A stretch of DNA of 64,000 nucleotides from G963678095 sp963678095 (GTDB lineage Bacteria; Bacillota; Negativicutes; Selenomonadales; Selenomonadaceae), in contig OY782746.1 in assembly GCA_963678095.2 (NCBI GenBank), positions 2,210,904-2,274,903 on the forward strand, written 5' to 3'. The position numbers and the translations under genes are program-made. This document shows positions 34,042 to 42,728 of this stretch, in pieces (positions within the stretch are counted from its first letter, which is position 1; every line of letters starts with the position of its first letter). The notes under the pieces were generated by a model, which saw nothing but the letters and a program-made list of their open reading frames with translations, had not been told where the DNA came from and did no database searches.

Positions 34042-35706
34042 ATGAAAGGCGCGGTGGCAGTAGTTAAATGCTTGATGGAACAGGGGGTTGATACGGTTTT
34101 TGGCTATCCGGGCGGGATGATTTTGCCGCTGTATGATGCGCTCTACGATGAACCGGGAATTTTTCATGTTCTGACGACGCATGAACAAAATGCCGCGCAT
34201 GCCGCTGACGGCTACGCCCGGGCCAGCGGCAAGGTAGGGGTTTGTATTGCTACCTCGGGCCCCGGGGCGACCAACCTTGTTACCGGACTGGCTACAGCAT
34301 TTATGGATTCGATTCCGGTTGTCGCGATTACCGGGCAGGTTGATACGACGCTGTTGGGGCGGGATGCCTTCCAGGAGACCGATATCATTGGGGTGACGAT
34401 GTCGGTGACGAAACACAATTTTAAGGTTAAGGACAGCAAGAGTTTGCTGCCCATTTTGCGGCGAGCCTTTTCTTTGGCGAGAGCCGGTCGCCCGGGGCCG
34501 GTGCTGGTCGATATTCCCCGCGATCTGTTTCTGGCTGAACTCGAATTTAGTGAAAATAACCTGCCAGTCAAAAAAAGCAGCCGTCCGGATGCGGATTTTT
34601 TGATCTGCGCCGCCGAGGCGGCCCAGGAAATTCAAACAGCCAAACGGCCGTTGGTCATTGTCGGCGGTGGTGTTGTGTCGGCGAATGCGGCTGACGAGGT
34701 CAGAGCATTTGTTGAGAAGTACAACCTGCCAGTGGTGACGACGCTGATGGGGATCGGCGCTTTTCCCCGCAGCCATCGCCTTTGTCTCGGCCTTGCCGGC
34801 ATGCATGGTCTGAAACCGGCGAATATGGCAATCGGAGAAGCTGACCTTGTGATTGCAATCGGCAGCCGGTTTGGCGACCGCCAGACGGGAAACCGGGCAA
34901 AATACACCCGCGGGACGCATTTTATTCACATTGATATTGATCCGGCAGAAATTGACAAAAATGTTGCCAGCAGTATTGGCCTTGCCGGCGATATGAAGGC
35001 GATTTTACAATTGCTGATGCAGCGGGAACCGGCGAATAACCTGACCGGCTGGCATGTACAGCTTGAAAAATGGCAGGACGAGTACGCGATGGATTATCAT
35101 TGCGGCGCTTTTGATGTTCCCTGGGCGATGAATTATATATCAACTGCTATTAAGGGCAAGGAGGTTGCGGTTGTTACTGACGTCGGACAGCATCAAATCT
35201 GGGCTGCCCAGCACCTGCACCTTGAAAAACCGCGCCGCTGGATGACTTCTGGCGGTCATGGAACCATGGGGTTTGGCTTGCCAGCAGCCATGGGGGCACA
35301 GCTGGCTTTTGGCAAAAAAACACGGGTTGTGCATATTGCCGGCGATGGCGGCATTAAAATGACAGGCAGTGAATATTATACGATTGCCCGCCTGGGACTG
35401 CCGATTGTTTCGATCATCGTCAACAATAAGAGCCTGGGCATGATCTGCCAGCTGCAAAAGGTCATGTACCGGCAGCGCTATATTGCCTGCGATTTACCAT
35501 ATGATATGGATTATGTTCTCTATGTAAAAAGCTTTGGCATTAAGGCGGTGGCGGTAAGTTCCCCTGAGGAATTTGCCCATGCCTTTACGCGGGCGATGGC
35601 GACAAAGCAGCCGCAGGTTATTGTACTCAATGTCGGGCGGGGCTTTGTTGAGCCGATGATCCGGCAGGGGGTCATCAATGAGTTCGTTGATTTTTCGGCG
35701 CAGTAG
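34042..35706 (+). CDS. ilvB: acetolactate synthase large subunit
   Basis: 554 residues after AAAGGAGG. A thiamine enzyme joining pyruvate with pyruvate or 2-oxobutyrate. The catalytic Glu lies in THEQNAAHAADGYARA; the thiamine motif is GDGGIKMTGSEY with the following NNKSLGM. FQETDIIGVTMSVTKHNFK marks the biosynthetic type. Being last in the operon, away from ilvN, is unusual. No ilvD is present here. A terminator follows. Confidence 0.95.
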   Translation: MKGAVAVVKCLMEQGVDTVFGYPGGMILPLYDALYDEPGIFHVLTTHEQNAAHAADGYARASGKVGVCIATSGPGATNLVTGLATAFMDSIPVVAITGQVDTTLLGRDAFQETDIIGVTMSVTKHNFKVKDSKSLLPILRRAFSLARAGRPGPVLVDIPRDLFLAELEFSENNLPVKKSSRPDADFLICAAEAAQEIQTAKRPLVIVGGGVVSANAADEVRAFVEKYNLPVVTTLMGIGAFPRSHRLCLGLAGMHGLKPANMAIGEADLVIAIGSRFGDRQTGNRAKYTRGTHFIHIDIDPAEIDKNVASSIGLAGDMKAILQLLMQREPANNLTGWHVQLEKWQDEYAMDYHCGAFDVPWAMNYISTAIKGKEVAVVTDVGQHQIWAAQHLHLEKPRRWMTSGGHGTMGFGLPAAMGAQLAFGKKTRVVHIAGDGGIKMTGSEYYTIARLGLPIVSIIVNNKSLGMICQLQKVMYRQRYIACDLPYDMDYVLYVKSFGIKAVAVSSPEEFAHAFTRAMATKQPQVIVLNVGRGFVEPMIRQGVINEFVDFSAQ

Positions 35707-35714
35707 ACGAAGGA

Positions 35715-35756
35715 AAGGAACCAGTCAGGGGGATACCTGAACTGGTTCCTTTTTCC
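35715..35756 (+). terminator. terminator after ilvB
   Basis: AAGGAACCAGT...CAGG (35715-35729) pairs with CCTG...ACTGGTTCCTT (35736-35751), then TTTCC and more T. Confidence 0.85.
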
Positions 35757-35835
35757 TTTTTTTGAAAACCGGTGGTCAAAGCCCGGGGTAAAATGATAGA
35801 ATAGAAGAAGACATAAGGTCGAAGGAGGCGTTTTT

Positions 35836-36192
35836 TTGCAGAATCAATTGTTGATGAAATTCGTGCTTATTTTTATTGGCAGCACGATTATAAAAATGCT
35901 GGTGCAGCAGCTGCTGCCTGGCACGGTGGTGGCCCTGGTGCTGAGCGTACTGGTGGACATCGCCTTTGTTGGCTGTATCTACCTGGTGCTGCGCCGGTAT
36001 AACATTCCGGAATTTCGGCAGATTATGCTGATTTTGGCCGGGATGACGTTGGTTGGCATCCTGATCGAAACGGGCTTGCTGAGTGTGGTTGTCGGCAATA
36101 TACTGCTGCTGTTTATTTTCCTGTGGATTTTGCTTAGAAAGACCGGACTGCTTGATCGCTGGCGCGGCAGAGGTCGGGGCCGGAGATTTTAA
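35836..36192 (+). CDS. small four-helix membrane protein
   Basis: 118 residues with TTG start after GAAGGAGG. Four hydrophobic segments (about residues 6-22, 28-50, 62-80, 85-100) and a very basic tail (RWRGRGRGRRF), which would sit in the cytoplasm. I do not recognise the family. It lies 17 bases before rfbA and may be co-transcribed with the dTDP-sugar genes. Confidence 0.6.
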   Translation: MQNQLLMKFVLIFIGSTIIKMLVQQLLPGTVVALVLSVLVDIAFVGCIYLVLRRYNIPEFRQIMLILAGMTLVGILIETGLLSVVVGNILLLFIFLWILLRKTGLLDRWRGRGRGRRF

Positions 36193-36209
36193 ATAGGGGA
36201 GATGATTTT

Positions 36210-37106
36210 GTGATCAAAAAGGGCATTATTTTGGCAGGCGGGTCCGGAACCCGGCTGTATCCGCTGACTAAGGTTGTGAGCAAACAGCTGATGCCGATTT
36301 ATGACAAGCCGATGATCTATTATCCGCTCAGTACCTTGTTGCTGGCCGGAATAGAGGAAATTCTTGTGATCACGACGCCGCAGGATGCGCCCCTGTTTTC
36401 AGCGTTGCTGCAGGATGGCAGCCAGTGGGGCATTCATATTGAATATGCGGTCCAGCTGAGCCCGGATGGCCTGGCACAGGCCTTTCTGATCGGGAAAGAT
36501 TTTATTGCCGGCGATAGCTGCGCGCTGATTCTTGGCGATAATATTTTTTATGGAGCGGATTTGGCAGCGGCCATGCAGCGGGCAGGGGCGGCTGAGGATG
36601 GCGCTACGGTGTTTGCCTACTATGTCAGGGATCCCCAGCGCTACGGCGTTGTCGAATTTGACGAAGCCGGACAGGCAATAAGCCTTGAGGAAAAGCCGGC
36701 AGAGCCGCGTTCCAATTATGCGGTGACCGGGCTTTATTTTTATGATCATCAGATTGTCGATATCGCCCGCAGTATTAAACCGTCGGCCCGCGGCGAGCTT
36801 GAGATCACCGATGTGAACAAAATTTATCTGGCCCAGAAAAAACTGCGGGTAGAGACGATGCGCCGCGGGTATGCCTGGCTCGATACCGGAACTCATGAAT
36901 CGCTGCTGCAGGCATCGTCTTTCGTACAGACGATTGAAGACCGCCAAGGACTGAAAATTGCCTGTATTGAAGAAATCGCTTACCGTATGGGCTATATTGA
37001 TGCCGAACAGGTACTGCGGCTGGCGGAGCCGCTTAAAAAGAACGATTATGGCCGCTATCTTGAGCAGCTGATAAAACTCGAAAGGTGTGGGAAGGCTTGC
37101 AGGTAA
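36210..37106 (+). CDS. rfbA: glucose-1-phosphate thymidylyltransferase
   Basis: 298 residues, GTG start after GGGGAGATG. It makes dTDP-glucose. The nucleotide-binding GGSGTRLYPLTK, the YDKPMIYYPLS segment, GDNIFYG and EEKPAEPRSNYAVTGLYFYD are hallmark RmlA motifs. First of three enzymes (A, C, B order) whose genes touch or overlap. Product feeds rhamnose or other deoxysugars for surface polysaccharide. Confidence 0.95.
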   Translation: MIKKGIILAGGSGTRLYPLTKVVSKQLMPIYDKPMIYYPLSTLLLAGIEEILVITTPQDAPLFSALLQDGSQWGIHIEYAVQLSPDGLAQAFLIGKDFIAGDSCALILGDNIFYGADLAAAMQRAGAAEDGATVFAYYVRDPQRYGVVEFDEAGQAISLEEKPAEPRSNYAVTGLYFYDHQIVDIARSIKPSARGELEITDVNKIYLAQKKLRVETMRRGYAWLDTGTHESLLQASSFVQTIEDRQGLKIACIEEIAYRMGYIDAEQVLRLAEPLKKNDYGRYLEQLIKLERCGKACR

Positions 37107-37663
37107 AGGAAAGCAAATTGCAAGGAGTCTATATTATTACTCCCAAAGTTTTTGGGGACCATCGCGGCTGGTTTATGGAGAGCTGGTCTGAGGCAACACT
37201 GGCGCAAAACGGAATTAACTGTCACTTTGTGCAGGATAACCATTCCTTTTCTGCCAGCAAGGGAACGCTGCGGGGCCTGCACTATCAGCTGAATCCCAAG
37301 TGTCAGGCCAAGATCATTCGCTGCACCAGCGGTGCAATTCTTGATGTGGCGGTTGATATCCGCCGGGGATCGCCACAGTATAAACAGTGGGTGGCCGTGG
37401 AGTTGTCAGAGGAAAATAAAAAGCAGCTTTTTGTGCCGCGGGGCTTTGCGCATGGTTTTTTAACGTTGACGGACAATGTTGAGGTGCAATATAAAGCAGA
37501 TAATTATTATGCCCCTGAATGCGATGGTAATATTCGCTATGATGATCCGGAAATCGGTATAGACTGGGGCGGAAGCGAGTTTATCCTGTCAGAAAAGGAT
37601 CAGCGGGCGCCGCTTCTGCGTGAGCGTCAGGAGCTGAATTTTATTTACGGGGAGAATACCTGA
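37097..37663 (+). CDS. rfbC: dTDP-4-dehydrorhamnose 3,5-epimerase
   Basis: 188 residues from TTG 37097, nine bases after AAAGGTG; GTG 37085 is the alternative but abuts its own site. Cupin-fold epimerase: PKVFGDHRGWFMESW, catalytic His in QDNHSFSASKGTLRGLHYQ, and FVPRGFAHGFLTL. It overlaps rfbA by 10 bases. It acts on dTDP-4-keto-6-deoxyglucose made by RfbB. Confidence 0.93.
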   Translation: MQVKESKLQGVYIITPKVFGDHRGWFMESWSEATLAQNGINCHFVQDNHSFSASKGTLRGLHYQLNPKCQAKIIRCTSGAILDVAVDIRRGSPQYKQWVAVELSEENKKQLFVPRGFAHGFLTLTDNVEVQYKADNYYAPECDGNIRYDDPEIGIDWGGSEFILSEKDQRAPLLRERQELNFIYGENT

Positions 37664-37664
37664 T

Positions 37665-38684
37665 ATGAAAATTATTGTAACCGGCGGAGCCGGCTTTATT
37701 GGGGGGAATTTTGTCCATTACATGCTGGGGCAGTACCCCTCATACCAGATTATCTGTCTTGATTCACTTACTTATGCGGGAAATATGGAAACGCTGTCCC
37801 CGGCGATGGGCAATCCAGCCTTTAAATTTGTCAAAGGCGATATTTCCGATAGGGAATTTGTCGCTGAACTGTTTGCCAGAGAACATCCAGACTGGGTGGT
37901 AAACTTTGCGGCAGAAAGCCATGTCGATCGTTCTATTGAAAATCCAGAGATTTTTTTGCAGACGAATGTCATTGGCACAGGAGTACTGCTCGACGCTTGC
38001 CGCCAGTATGGAGTCAGCCGCTACCACCAGGTATCCACCGATGAGGTCTACGGGGATCTGCCACTTGACCGGCCGGATCTGTTTTTTACCGAAAAGACGC
38101 CGCTGCATGCGTCGAGTCCGTATTCGGCATCAAAGGCCGGGGCTGACCTGCTGGTACAGGCCTATCATCGAACATATCAGCTTCCGGTGACTATTTCCCG
38201 CTGTTCAAATAATTATGGGCCCTATCATTTCCCGGAAAAATTAATCCCGTTGATGATTGCCAATGCCCTGGCTGATAAACCGCTACCCGTGTATGGCAGT
38301 GGAGAAAATGTCCGTGACTGGTTATATGTGGAAGATCATTGTGCAGCGATTGCCCTGATTTTGCATAAGGGAACAATCGGCGAAGTTTACAATATTGGCG
38401 GTCATAACGAACGGACAAATCTTGAGGTTGTGCGGGCTATTTTACGGGAACTTGATAAACCAGAGTCACTGATTGCCCATGTGACGGATCGAAAAGGCCA
38501 CGACCGGCGCTACGCGATTGATCCGGCGAAAATCCAAGCGGAACTTGGCTGGCAGCCGGTTACGAAATTTGAAGATGGAATCCGGCGAACCGTTGCCTGG
38601 TATTTAGCAAACCAGCACTGGTGGCAGCGCATTATCAGTGGCGAATATGCACAGTATTATGAAAAAATGTATGCTGACCGTTAA
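37665..38684 (+). CDS. rfbB: dTDP-glucose 4,6-dehydratase
   Basis: 339 residues. NAD site TGGAGFIGGNFVHYML, TDEVYGDL with the catalytic Asp-Glu pair, and the YSASK motif (SSPYSASKAGADLL), followed by RCSNNYGPYHFPEKLIP. It makes dTDP-4-keto-6-deoxyglucose. One base separates it from rfbC. The reductase gene rfbD is not in the window, so the final sugar could be rhamnose with rfbD elsewhere or another deoxysugar. Confidence 0.95.
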   Translation: MKIIVTGGAGFIGGNFVHYMLGQYPSYQIICLDSLTYAGNMETLSPAMGNPAFKFVKGDISDREFVAELFAREHPDWVVNFAAESHVDRSIENPEIFLQTNVIGTGVLLDACRQYGVSRYHQVSTDEVYGDLPLDRPDLFFTEKTPLHASSPYSASKAGADLLVQAYHRTYQLPVTISRCSNNYGPYHFPEKLIPLMIANALADKPLPVYGSGENVRDWLYVEDHCAAIALILHKGTIGEVYNIGGHNERTNLEVVRAILRELDKPESLIAHVTDRKGHDRRYAIDPAKIQAELGWQPVTKFEDGIRRTVAWYLANQHWWQRIISGEYAQYYEKMYADR

Positions 38685-38699
38685 AAATATAAAAAATAC

Positions 38700-38728
38700 T
38701 TGCAATGATGATTTGATTAGCGTATAAT
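38700..38728 (+). promoter_or_regulatory. promoter of the tRNA cluster
   Basis: TTGCAA (38700-38705), 17 bases, TATAAT (38723-38728), 14 bases before tRNA-Asn. Confidence 0.8.
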
Positions 38729-38741
38729 AACTAATGTTCCT

Positions 38742-38817
38742 TCCTTGATAGCTCAGTTGGTAGAGCAATCGGCTGTTAACCGATCGGTCGTAGGTTCGAG
38801 TCCTACTCAAGGAGCCA
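38742..38817 (+). tRNA. tRNA-Asn (GTT)
   Basis: 76 bases with encoded CCA. Acceptor TCCTTGA pairs with TCAAGGA; the anticodon loop CTGTTAA gives GTT; GGTTCGAGTCC is the T-arm. Confidence 0.97.
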
Positions 38818-38820
38818 GAT

Positions 38821-38895
38821 GGCGCGTTGGTCAAGCGGTTAAGACACCGCCCTTTCACGGCGGCTTCATGGGTTCGAATCCCATACGCGTCACCA
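38821..38895 (+). tRNA. tRNA-Glu (TTC)
   Basis: 75 bases with encoded CCA. Acceptor GGCGCGT pairs with ACGCGTC (one G-T); anticodon loop CTTTCAC gives TTC; T-arm GGTTCGAATCC. Confidence 0.97.
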
Positions 38896-38901
38896 TCTTC
38901 C

Positions 38902-38977
<76 letters not shown>

Positions 38978-38993
38978 TTTTTATTGTATAGGT

Positions 38994-39033
38994 AAAGCCT
39001 TATCCTTATCAGGGATGAGGCTTTTTGTTTTTT
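38994..39033 (+). terminator. terminator after the tRNA cluster
   Basis: AAAGCCTTATCC pairs with GGATGAGGCTTT (one G-T), then TTGTTTTTT. Confidence 0.85.
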
Positions 39034-39085
39034 CGCGGCCAATGGTTTGCCGTAATGATCGTTTGTAAAAGAGGAGATGGACTAC

Positions 39086-39535
39086 ATGAAGATTGATACC
39101 GTCAGCAAGACGGATATTAAAAATTGGTTGCAACTGGCTGGAGAAGTTGAGCCGTTGTTTGGACCGATGACCGAAGAACCGGATTTTTTGGCAGCCCTCG
39201 AAGTGGCCATTGGGGAAGAACGAGCATTTTGTATCCGCGATGGGCAAGCGGGCTTGATTGCGGCAATTGTCCTGTCCTATGAAAGAAATGAAATTGAATG
39301 GCTGGCAGTTACTTCTAGCCGACAGAAAAGCGGGCTGGGTGGACAGTTGCTGCAGCATGCGTTGCAGAAGCTTGACGCAGCCCGAAATATCTCCGTGCAG
39401 ACGTTTGCCGATTCGACAGCAACTGGTGACTCGGCTCGAAATCTCTATAGGAAGCACGGATTTAAAGAAGTCAGACCCGCAGGCCTGAATCCAGCTGGGA
39501 TTGCGACCGTCGTTATGGTCCGTTCCCTGACATAA
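39086..39535 (+). CDS. GNAT-family N-acetyltransferase
   Basis: 149 residues from ATG 39086, nine bases after GAGGAG; ATG 39077 directly abuts that site. The acetyl-CoA motif RQKSGLGGQLLQHAL, preceded by the beta strand IEWLAVTSS, is typical. Near the end YRKHGFKEV matches the conserved C-terminal strand. It would acetylate an amine; the substrate is unknown. Single gene after the tRNA terminator. Confidence 0.8.
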   Translation: MKIDTVSKTDIKNWLQLAGEVEPLFGPMTEEPDFLAALEVAIGEERAFCIRDGQAGLIAAIVLSYERNEIEWLAVTSSRQKSGLGGQLLQHALQKLDAARNISVQTFADSTATGDSARNLYRKHGFKEVRPAGLNPAGIATVVMVRSLT

Positions 39536-39686
39536 ATGGTAGGGGAAGGTTCATATAGGGACTGCAGGGATAAAAATATCTGGAGGGATTCATTTTAATA
39601 TAAATGAAAAAAAGGTGATTTACGGTTAAGAATGGAATATTTTATTCTAGGCAAGGGATTGCAGGGAAATTAAGAGGGGGATATAT

Positions 39687-40622
39687 ATGCCATATTGTGG
39701 AAAAGTATTTAGAAAGCTGGCTGCTTCAGCCGCCGTGTTTTATCTGCTGGCAAATGCAGGAACCGCCCTGGCGGCAGACAAAAATAGTGATGAAAAGGCT
39801 TATCTGGGGGATGTCTACCAAAACATGATGGAGGTAAAAAGTCTGCATTATGAAGTGCAACTGGATGTATCTGTCCCGATAGGGAAATTTCAAGGCATGA
39901 TGATTGGTGACGCACAGGAAGAGCCGTTGTGTTATCAGCACGACTTAAACCTGCTCTATTGTGACGAAAAGAAAGCGGAACATAAATTTTCAGCCAAACA
40001 GTACATTGAAGAAAATGCAGGTGTCTTGACCAGTTATTTACAGACAAATGACAAATGGATCAAGCAGACGATGCCGCTTACCAAAGCAATGCATCAGAAA
40101 ATGTCCCGTCAGGAACAGGAAGCAGCATTAAAGTCTATGCTGGGCATGATAAAAAATGTCAGTCTTGAAAAGGAGACTCCGGCCTATAAATATATGGAGG
40201 TCACCTTGGATGCGGTTAAAATCAGTGATGCAGTAGAGGCTGCTGTCAAACAGGAAGATAAAAAGCAGCCGACAGAAGTAGAACGTGGTTTTGCTATCGG
40301 TCGCCTAGCTTTGCTTGCCGCCGGGGACATAAAATATCAGGTGAAAATTGACAAGGCATCGCAGACAATAAGGGAATTGAATATGGATTTGACGGAACCG
40401 ATCCGCAAGGGCGCGGATTTGTTTGTTACGGCGGGATCGCCGAAAGACCGTCAGCAGATGCAAACATTTTTGGCGCAGTCCACGCTGACGCTGCAGGTGA
40501 AATACTCAAATTACAATGCTGTGGCGAATATTGTGATTCCGCAGCAGGTTAAGGAGCAGGCGATAGAGGCAAAAACGAATGAGCTTCCAGGCACAGAGGC
40601 ACTTACAGCTGCTAAGGCCTGA
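39687..40622 (+). CDS. secreted protein of unknown function
   Basis: 311 residues after AAGAGGGGG. A clear signal peptide (FRKLAASAAVFYLLANAGTA, cut after ALA). The mature part has alternating beta segments and helices (NMMEVKSLHYEVQLDVSVPI, DLNLLYCDEKKAEHKF, YQVKIDKASQTIRELNMDL) that resemble LolA/LppX-like lipoprotein-binding folds seen in secreted Firmicute proteins. No lipobox. I do not recognise a named family, so the fold comparison is tentative. Confidence 0.6.
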   Translation: MPYCGKVFRKLAASAAVFYLLANAGTALAADKNSDEKAYLGDVYQNMMEVKSLHYEVQLDVSVPIGKFQGMMIGDAQEEPLCYQHDLNLLYCDEKKAEHKFSAKQYIEENAGVLTSYLQTNDKWIKQTMPLTKAMHQKMSRQEQEAALKSMLGMIKNVSLEKETPAYKYMEVTLDAVKISDAVEAAVKQEDKKQPTEVERGFAIGRLALLAAGDIKYQVKIDKASQTIRELNMDLTEPIRKGADLFVTAGSPKDRQQMQTFLAQSTLTLQVKYSNYNAVANIVIPQQVKEQAIEAKTNELPGTEALTAAKA

Positions 40623-40665
40623 AGGAACCCTTATAAAAGAACACAATGTGGTGGAGGCGGGAAAT

Positions 40666-41187
40666 ATGAATACAGAACAGCGACGGACCAAGCTTTTGGA
40701 ACGGCTTAAAGAGGCGGCAGTTCCCTTAAGAGGGGCCTCTCTGGCCCGTGAATTTTCTGTGAGCCGGCAGATTATTGTCGGTGATATTGGTATTATCCGC
40801 GCGATGGGGGTTGATATATATGCAACCCCGCGCGGATATCTGATTCCGCCGGCAGTCAGTGAATCGAAGCTGCTGGCAACGATCTGCTGTCGTCATGATG
40901 CTGCTGGTTTGCGGCGGGAACTTGATATTATTGTCGACAATGGCGGAAAAGTACGTGATGTGATTGTGGAGCATCCGCTTTATGGCGAAATTCGCGGAGA
41001 TCTTCTGATTTCGACTCGGCGCGATGTGACGGAATTTATTCGGCGCATGGAGCTGTGCCAGGCGCATCCGCTGTTGATTGTAACCGGTGGGGTGCATCTG
41101 CATACGATTGAAGTTCCGGATCAGGAAACACTGGCGCTTATTCGCAAGGAACTACGGGCCGAAGGGCTGCTGGTGGAGGAAATTTAA
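40666..41187 (+). CDS. niaR: niacin-responsive transcription repressor NiaR
   Basis: 173 residues from ATG 40666 after GGAGGCGGG. An N-terminal winged helix (LKEAAVPLRGASLAREFSVS, RQIIVGDIGIIRAMGVDI) and the C-terminal 3H domain with histidines in VEHPLYGEIRGDL and TGGVHLHTIEVPD, which bind nicotinate via metal. It represses NAD-precursor synthesis and uptake genes when niacin is plentiful. The next gene is a likely niacin transporter, supporting the call. A terminator separates the two. Confidence 0.88.
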   Translation: MNTEQRRTKLLERLKEAAVPLRGASLAREFSVSRQIIVGDIGIIRAMGVDIYATPRGYLIPPAVSESKLLATICCRHDAAGLRRELDIIVDNGGKVRDVIVEHPLYGEIRGDLLISTRRDVTEFIRRMELCQAHPLLIVTGGVHLHTIEVPDQETLALIRKELRAEGLLVEEI

Positions 41188-41188
41188 A

Positions 41189-41230
41189 AAAATGCTGTTT
41201 GCCTGGACGGGCAGCAGCATTTTTTTTTTG
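41189..41230 (+). terminator. terminator after niaR
   Basis: AAAATGCTG (41189-41197) pairs with CAGCATTTT (41215-41223); a long T-run follows. Confidence 0.85.
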
Positions 41231-41242
41231 TCTGCCCAATAG

Positions 41243-41271
41243 TTGTTTTTACTATAATAAGCCGTTATAAT
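41243..41271 (+). promoter_or_regulatory. promoter of niaP
   Basis: TTGTTT (41243-41248), 17 bases, TATAAT (41266-41271). Confidence 0.65.
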
Positions 41272-41291
41272 AAAATGGTGACAAATCTGAT

Positions 41292-41309
41292 GTAAAGACA
41301 GGTGTAAAT
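41292..41309 (+). promoter_or_regulatory. candidate NiaR operator before niaP
   Basis: GTAAAGACAGGTGTAAAT holds an ACA-GG-TGT dyad and overlaps the ribosome site. My recall of the Firmicute NiaR box as a GACAGGTGTC-like element is from memory, so this stays a candidate. Confidence 0.35.
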
Positions 41310-41310
41310 G

Positions 41311-42654
41311 ATGAATCTGGTTAATCGGCTTGAAAATATTCCCGTCGGAAAATTTCACTACCAGTTGCTGCTGATCACAGGGCTTGGCTGGATGTTTGAC
41401 GCTATGGATACTGGTATTATTGCTTTTGTACTGCCGACACTCGCTCAAGTATGGGGGCTTACGATGGCCCAGATGGGGCTGATTGGCAGTATGGGGCTCG
41501 TCGGTATGGCGGTAGGGGCGGTGTTTGCCGGAGAATTGGCCGATCGCTTTGGCCGCAAGCATATGTTTATGGCAACCCTCGTACTATACTCGGGCGCTAC
41601 CGGGTTATGCAGTCTGGCCTGGAATTTTGAATCGCTGCTGTGTTTTCGCTTTCTTGTTGGCTTTGGCCTGGGCGGGCAATTGCCAGTTGCTGTGACGCTG
41701 GTGACAGAATTTTCCCCGCCAGCTGTCCGCGGTAAATTTATTGTACTCTTGGAAAGTTTTTGGGGAATTGGCTGGCTGGCTGCAGCTTTGATTTCTTATC
41801 TGGTAATCCCGCACTTTGGCTGGCAGTCGGCATTTTTGATCGGAGCTTTGCCGGCCTTGTATGTGTTTTATATTTTTCACTGGATTCCGGAGTCCGTCCG
41901 CTATCTTTTGCGCAAGGGCCGTAGCAAAGAAGCGGCCGCTATTGTGCGCCGGGTAGAACAAAGCAGTGGGGTTATAGCGGCTGCTGGCGATGAGACAGAG
42001 CAGCTGACGGAATCTGAGCGGGAAGCAGATTCTGGCGGCAAAGTGTCCTTTAGAGAGCTTTTGTCCCCGGTGTTTCTGCGCAGGACGCTGATGCTGTGGT
42101 GCCTGTGGTTTGGGATTGTCTACTCCTATTACGGTATTTTCACCTGGCTGCCGTCATTGATGATAAATAACGGTTTTACGCAGATCAAGAGCTTTGAATA
42201 CGTGATTGTTATGACGATTGCCCAATTGCCGGGGTATATTGCAGCGGCTTATTTCGTCGATAAAATCGGCCGCAAGCCGACACTGGTGGCTTTTCTCGGC
42301 GGTTGCGCCGTTTGTGCCGGCTTTTTCGGCCAGGCCGGCAGTGCCACGGCTGTTCTTGCCTGGGGTTGCGGCATGTCGTTCTTTAATCTCGGTGCCTGGG
42401 GAGTCGTTTACAGTTATACGCCGGAGCTTTATCCGACAAGGATACGGGCTTTGGGGTCCGGCTGGGCCGCGGCGATTGGGCGGACCGGTGGAATTCTGGC
42501 ACCGACGCTTGTTGGCATGATGCTCGCTGGGACGGGAGGCTTTAACAGCATCTTTCTCATGTTTACCGGGGTGATGCTTGGAGCTGCACTGATTGTAGCC
42601 TTTTTCGGTCCGGAAACAAAAGGGCGTAAGCTAGATGAAATCAGCCGGGGCTGA
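41311..42654 (+). CDS. niaP: MFS transporter, probable niacin permease NiaP
   Basis: 447 residues from ATG 41311, six bases after AGGTG; ATG 41308 is possible. Twelve membrane helices. MFS marks: GWMFDAMDTGIIAFVLP in helix 1, GELADRFGRKH in loop 2-3, and FVDKIGRKPTLVAF in loop 8-9. This is the aromatic-acid/sugar-porter type to which the niacin permease YceI/NiaP belongs. The adjacent niaR and a possible operator make niacin the best guess for the substrate; an aromatic acid is the alternative. Confidence 0.75.
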   Translation: MNLVNRLENIPVGKFHYQLLLITGLGWMFDAMDTGIIAFVLPTLAQVWGLTMAQMGLIGSMGLVGMAVGAVFAGELADRFGRKHMFMATLVLYSGATGLCSLAWNFESLLCFRFLVGFGLGGQLPVAVTLVTEFSPPAVRGKFIVLLESFWGIGWLAAALISYLVIPHFGWQSAFLIGALPALYVFYIFHWIPESVRYLLRKGRSKEAAAIVRRVEQSSGVIAAAGDETEQLTESEREADSGGKVSFRELLSPVFLRRTLMLWCLWFGIVYSYYGIFTWLPSLMINNGFTQIKSFEYVIVMTIAQLPGYIAAAYFVDKIGRKPTLVAFLGGCAVCAGFFGQAGSATAVLAWGCGMSFFNLGAWGVVYSYTPELYPTRIRALGSGWAAAIGRTGGILAPTLVGMMLAGTGGFNSIFLMFTGVMLGAALIVAFFGPETKGRKLDEISRG

Positions 42655-42681
42655 CTCTTTCTGTACGAGATCGTCAGGATT

Positions 42682-42690
42682 TGTTATAAT
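42682..42690 (+). promoter_or_regulatory. extended -10 promoter of the zinc-ribbon membrane gene
   Basis: TG-T-TATAAT, 38 bases before ATG 42729. Confidence 0.5.
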
Positions 42691-42728
42691 GAAATCAGTT
42701 GATGATTTTTGTACTACAGGAGGAAGCT

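Noticed and set aside
34009..34929. 306-codon open frame on the minus strand
   Set aside because: Shadow of ilvB; no ribosome site and low-complexity composition.
41253..41258. Second TATAAT before niaP as the main -10
   Set aside because: No -35 at a suitable distance; the pair at 41243/41266 has the right spacing.
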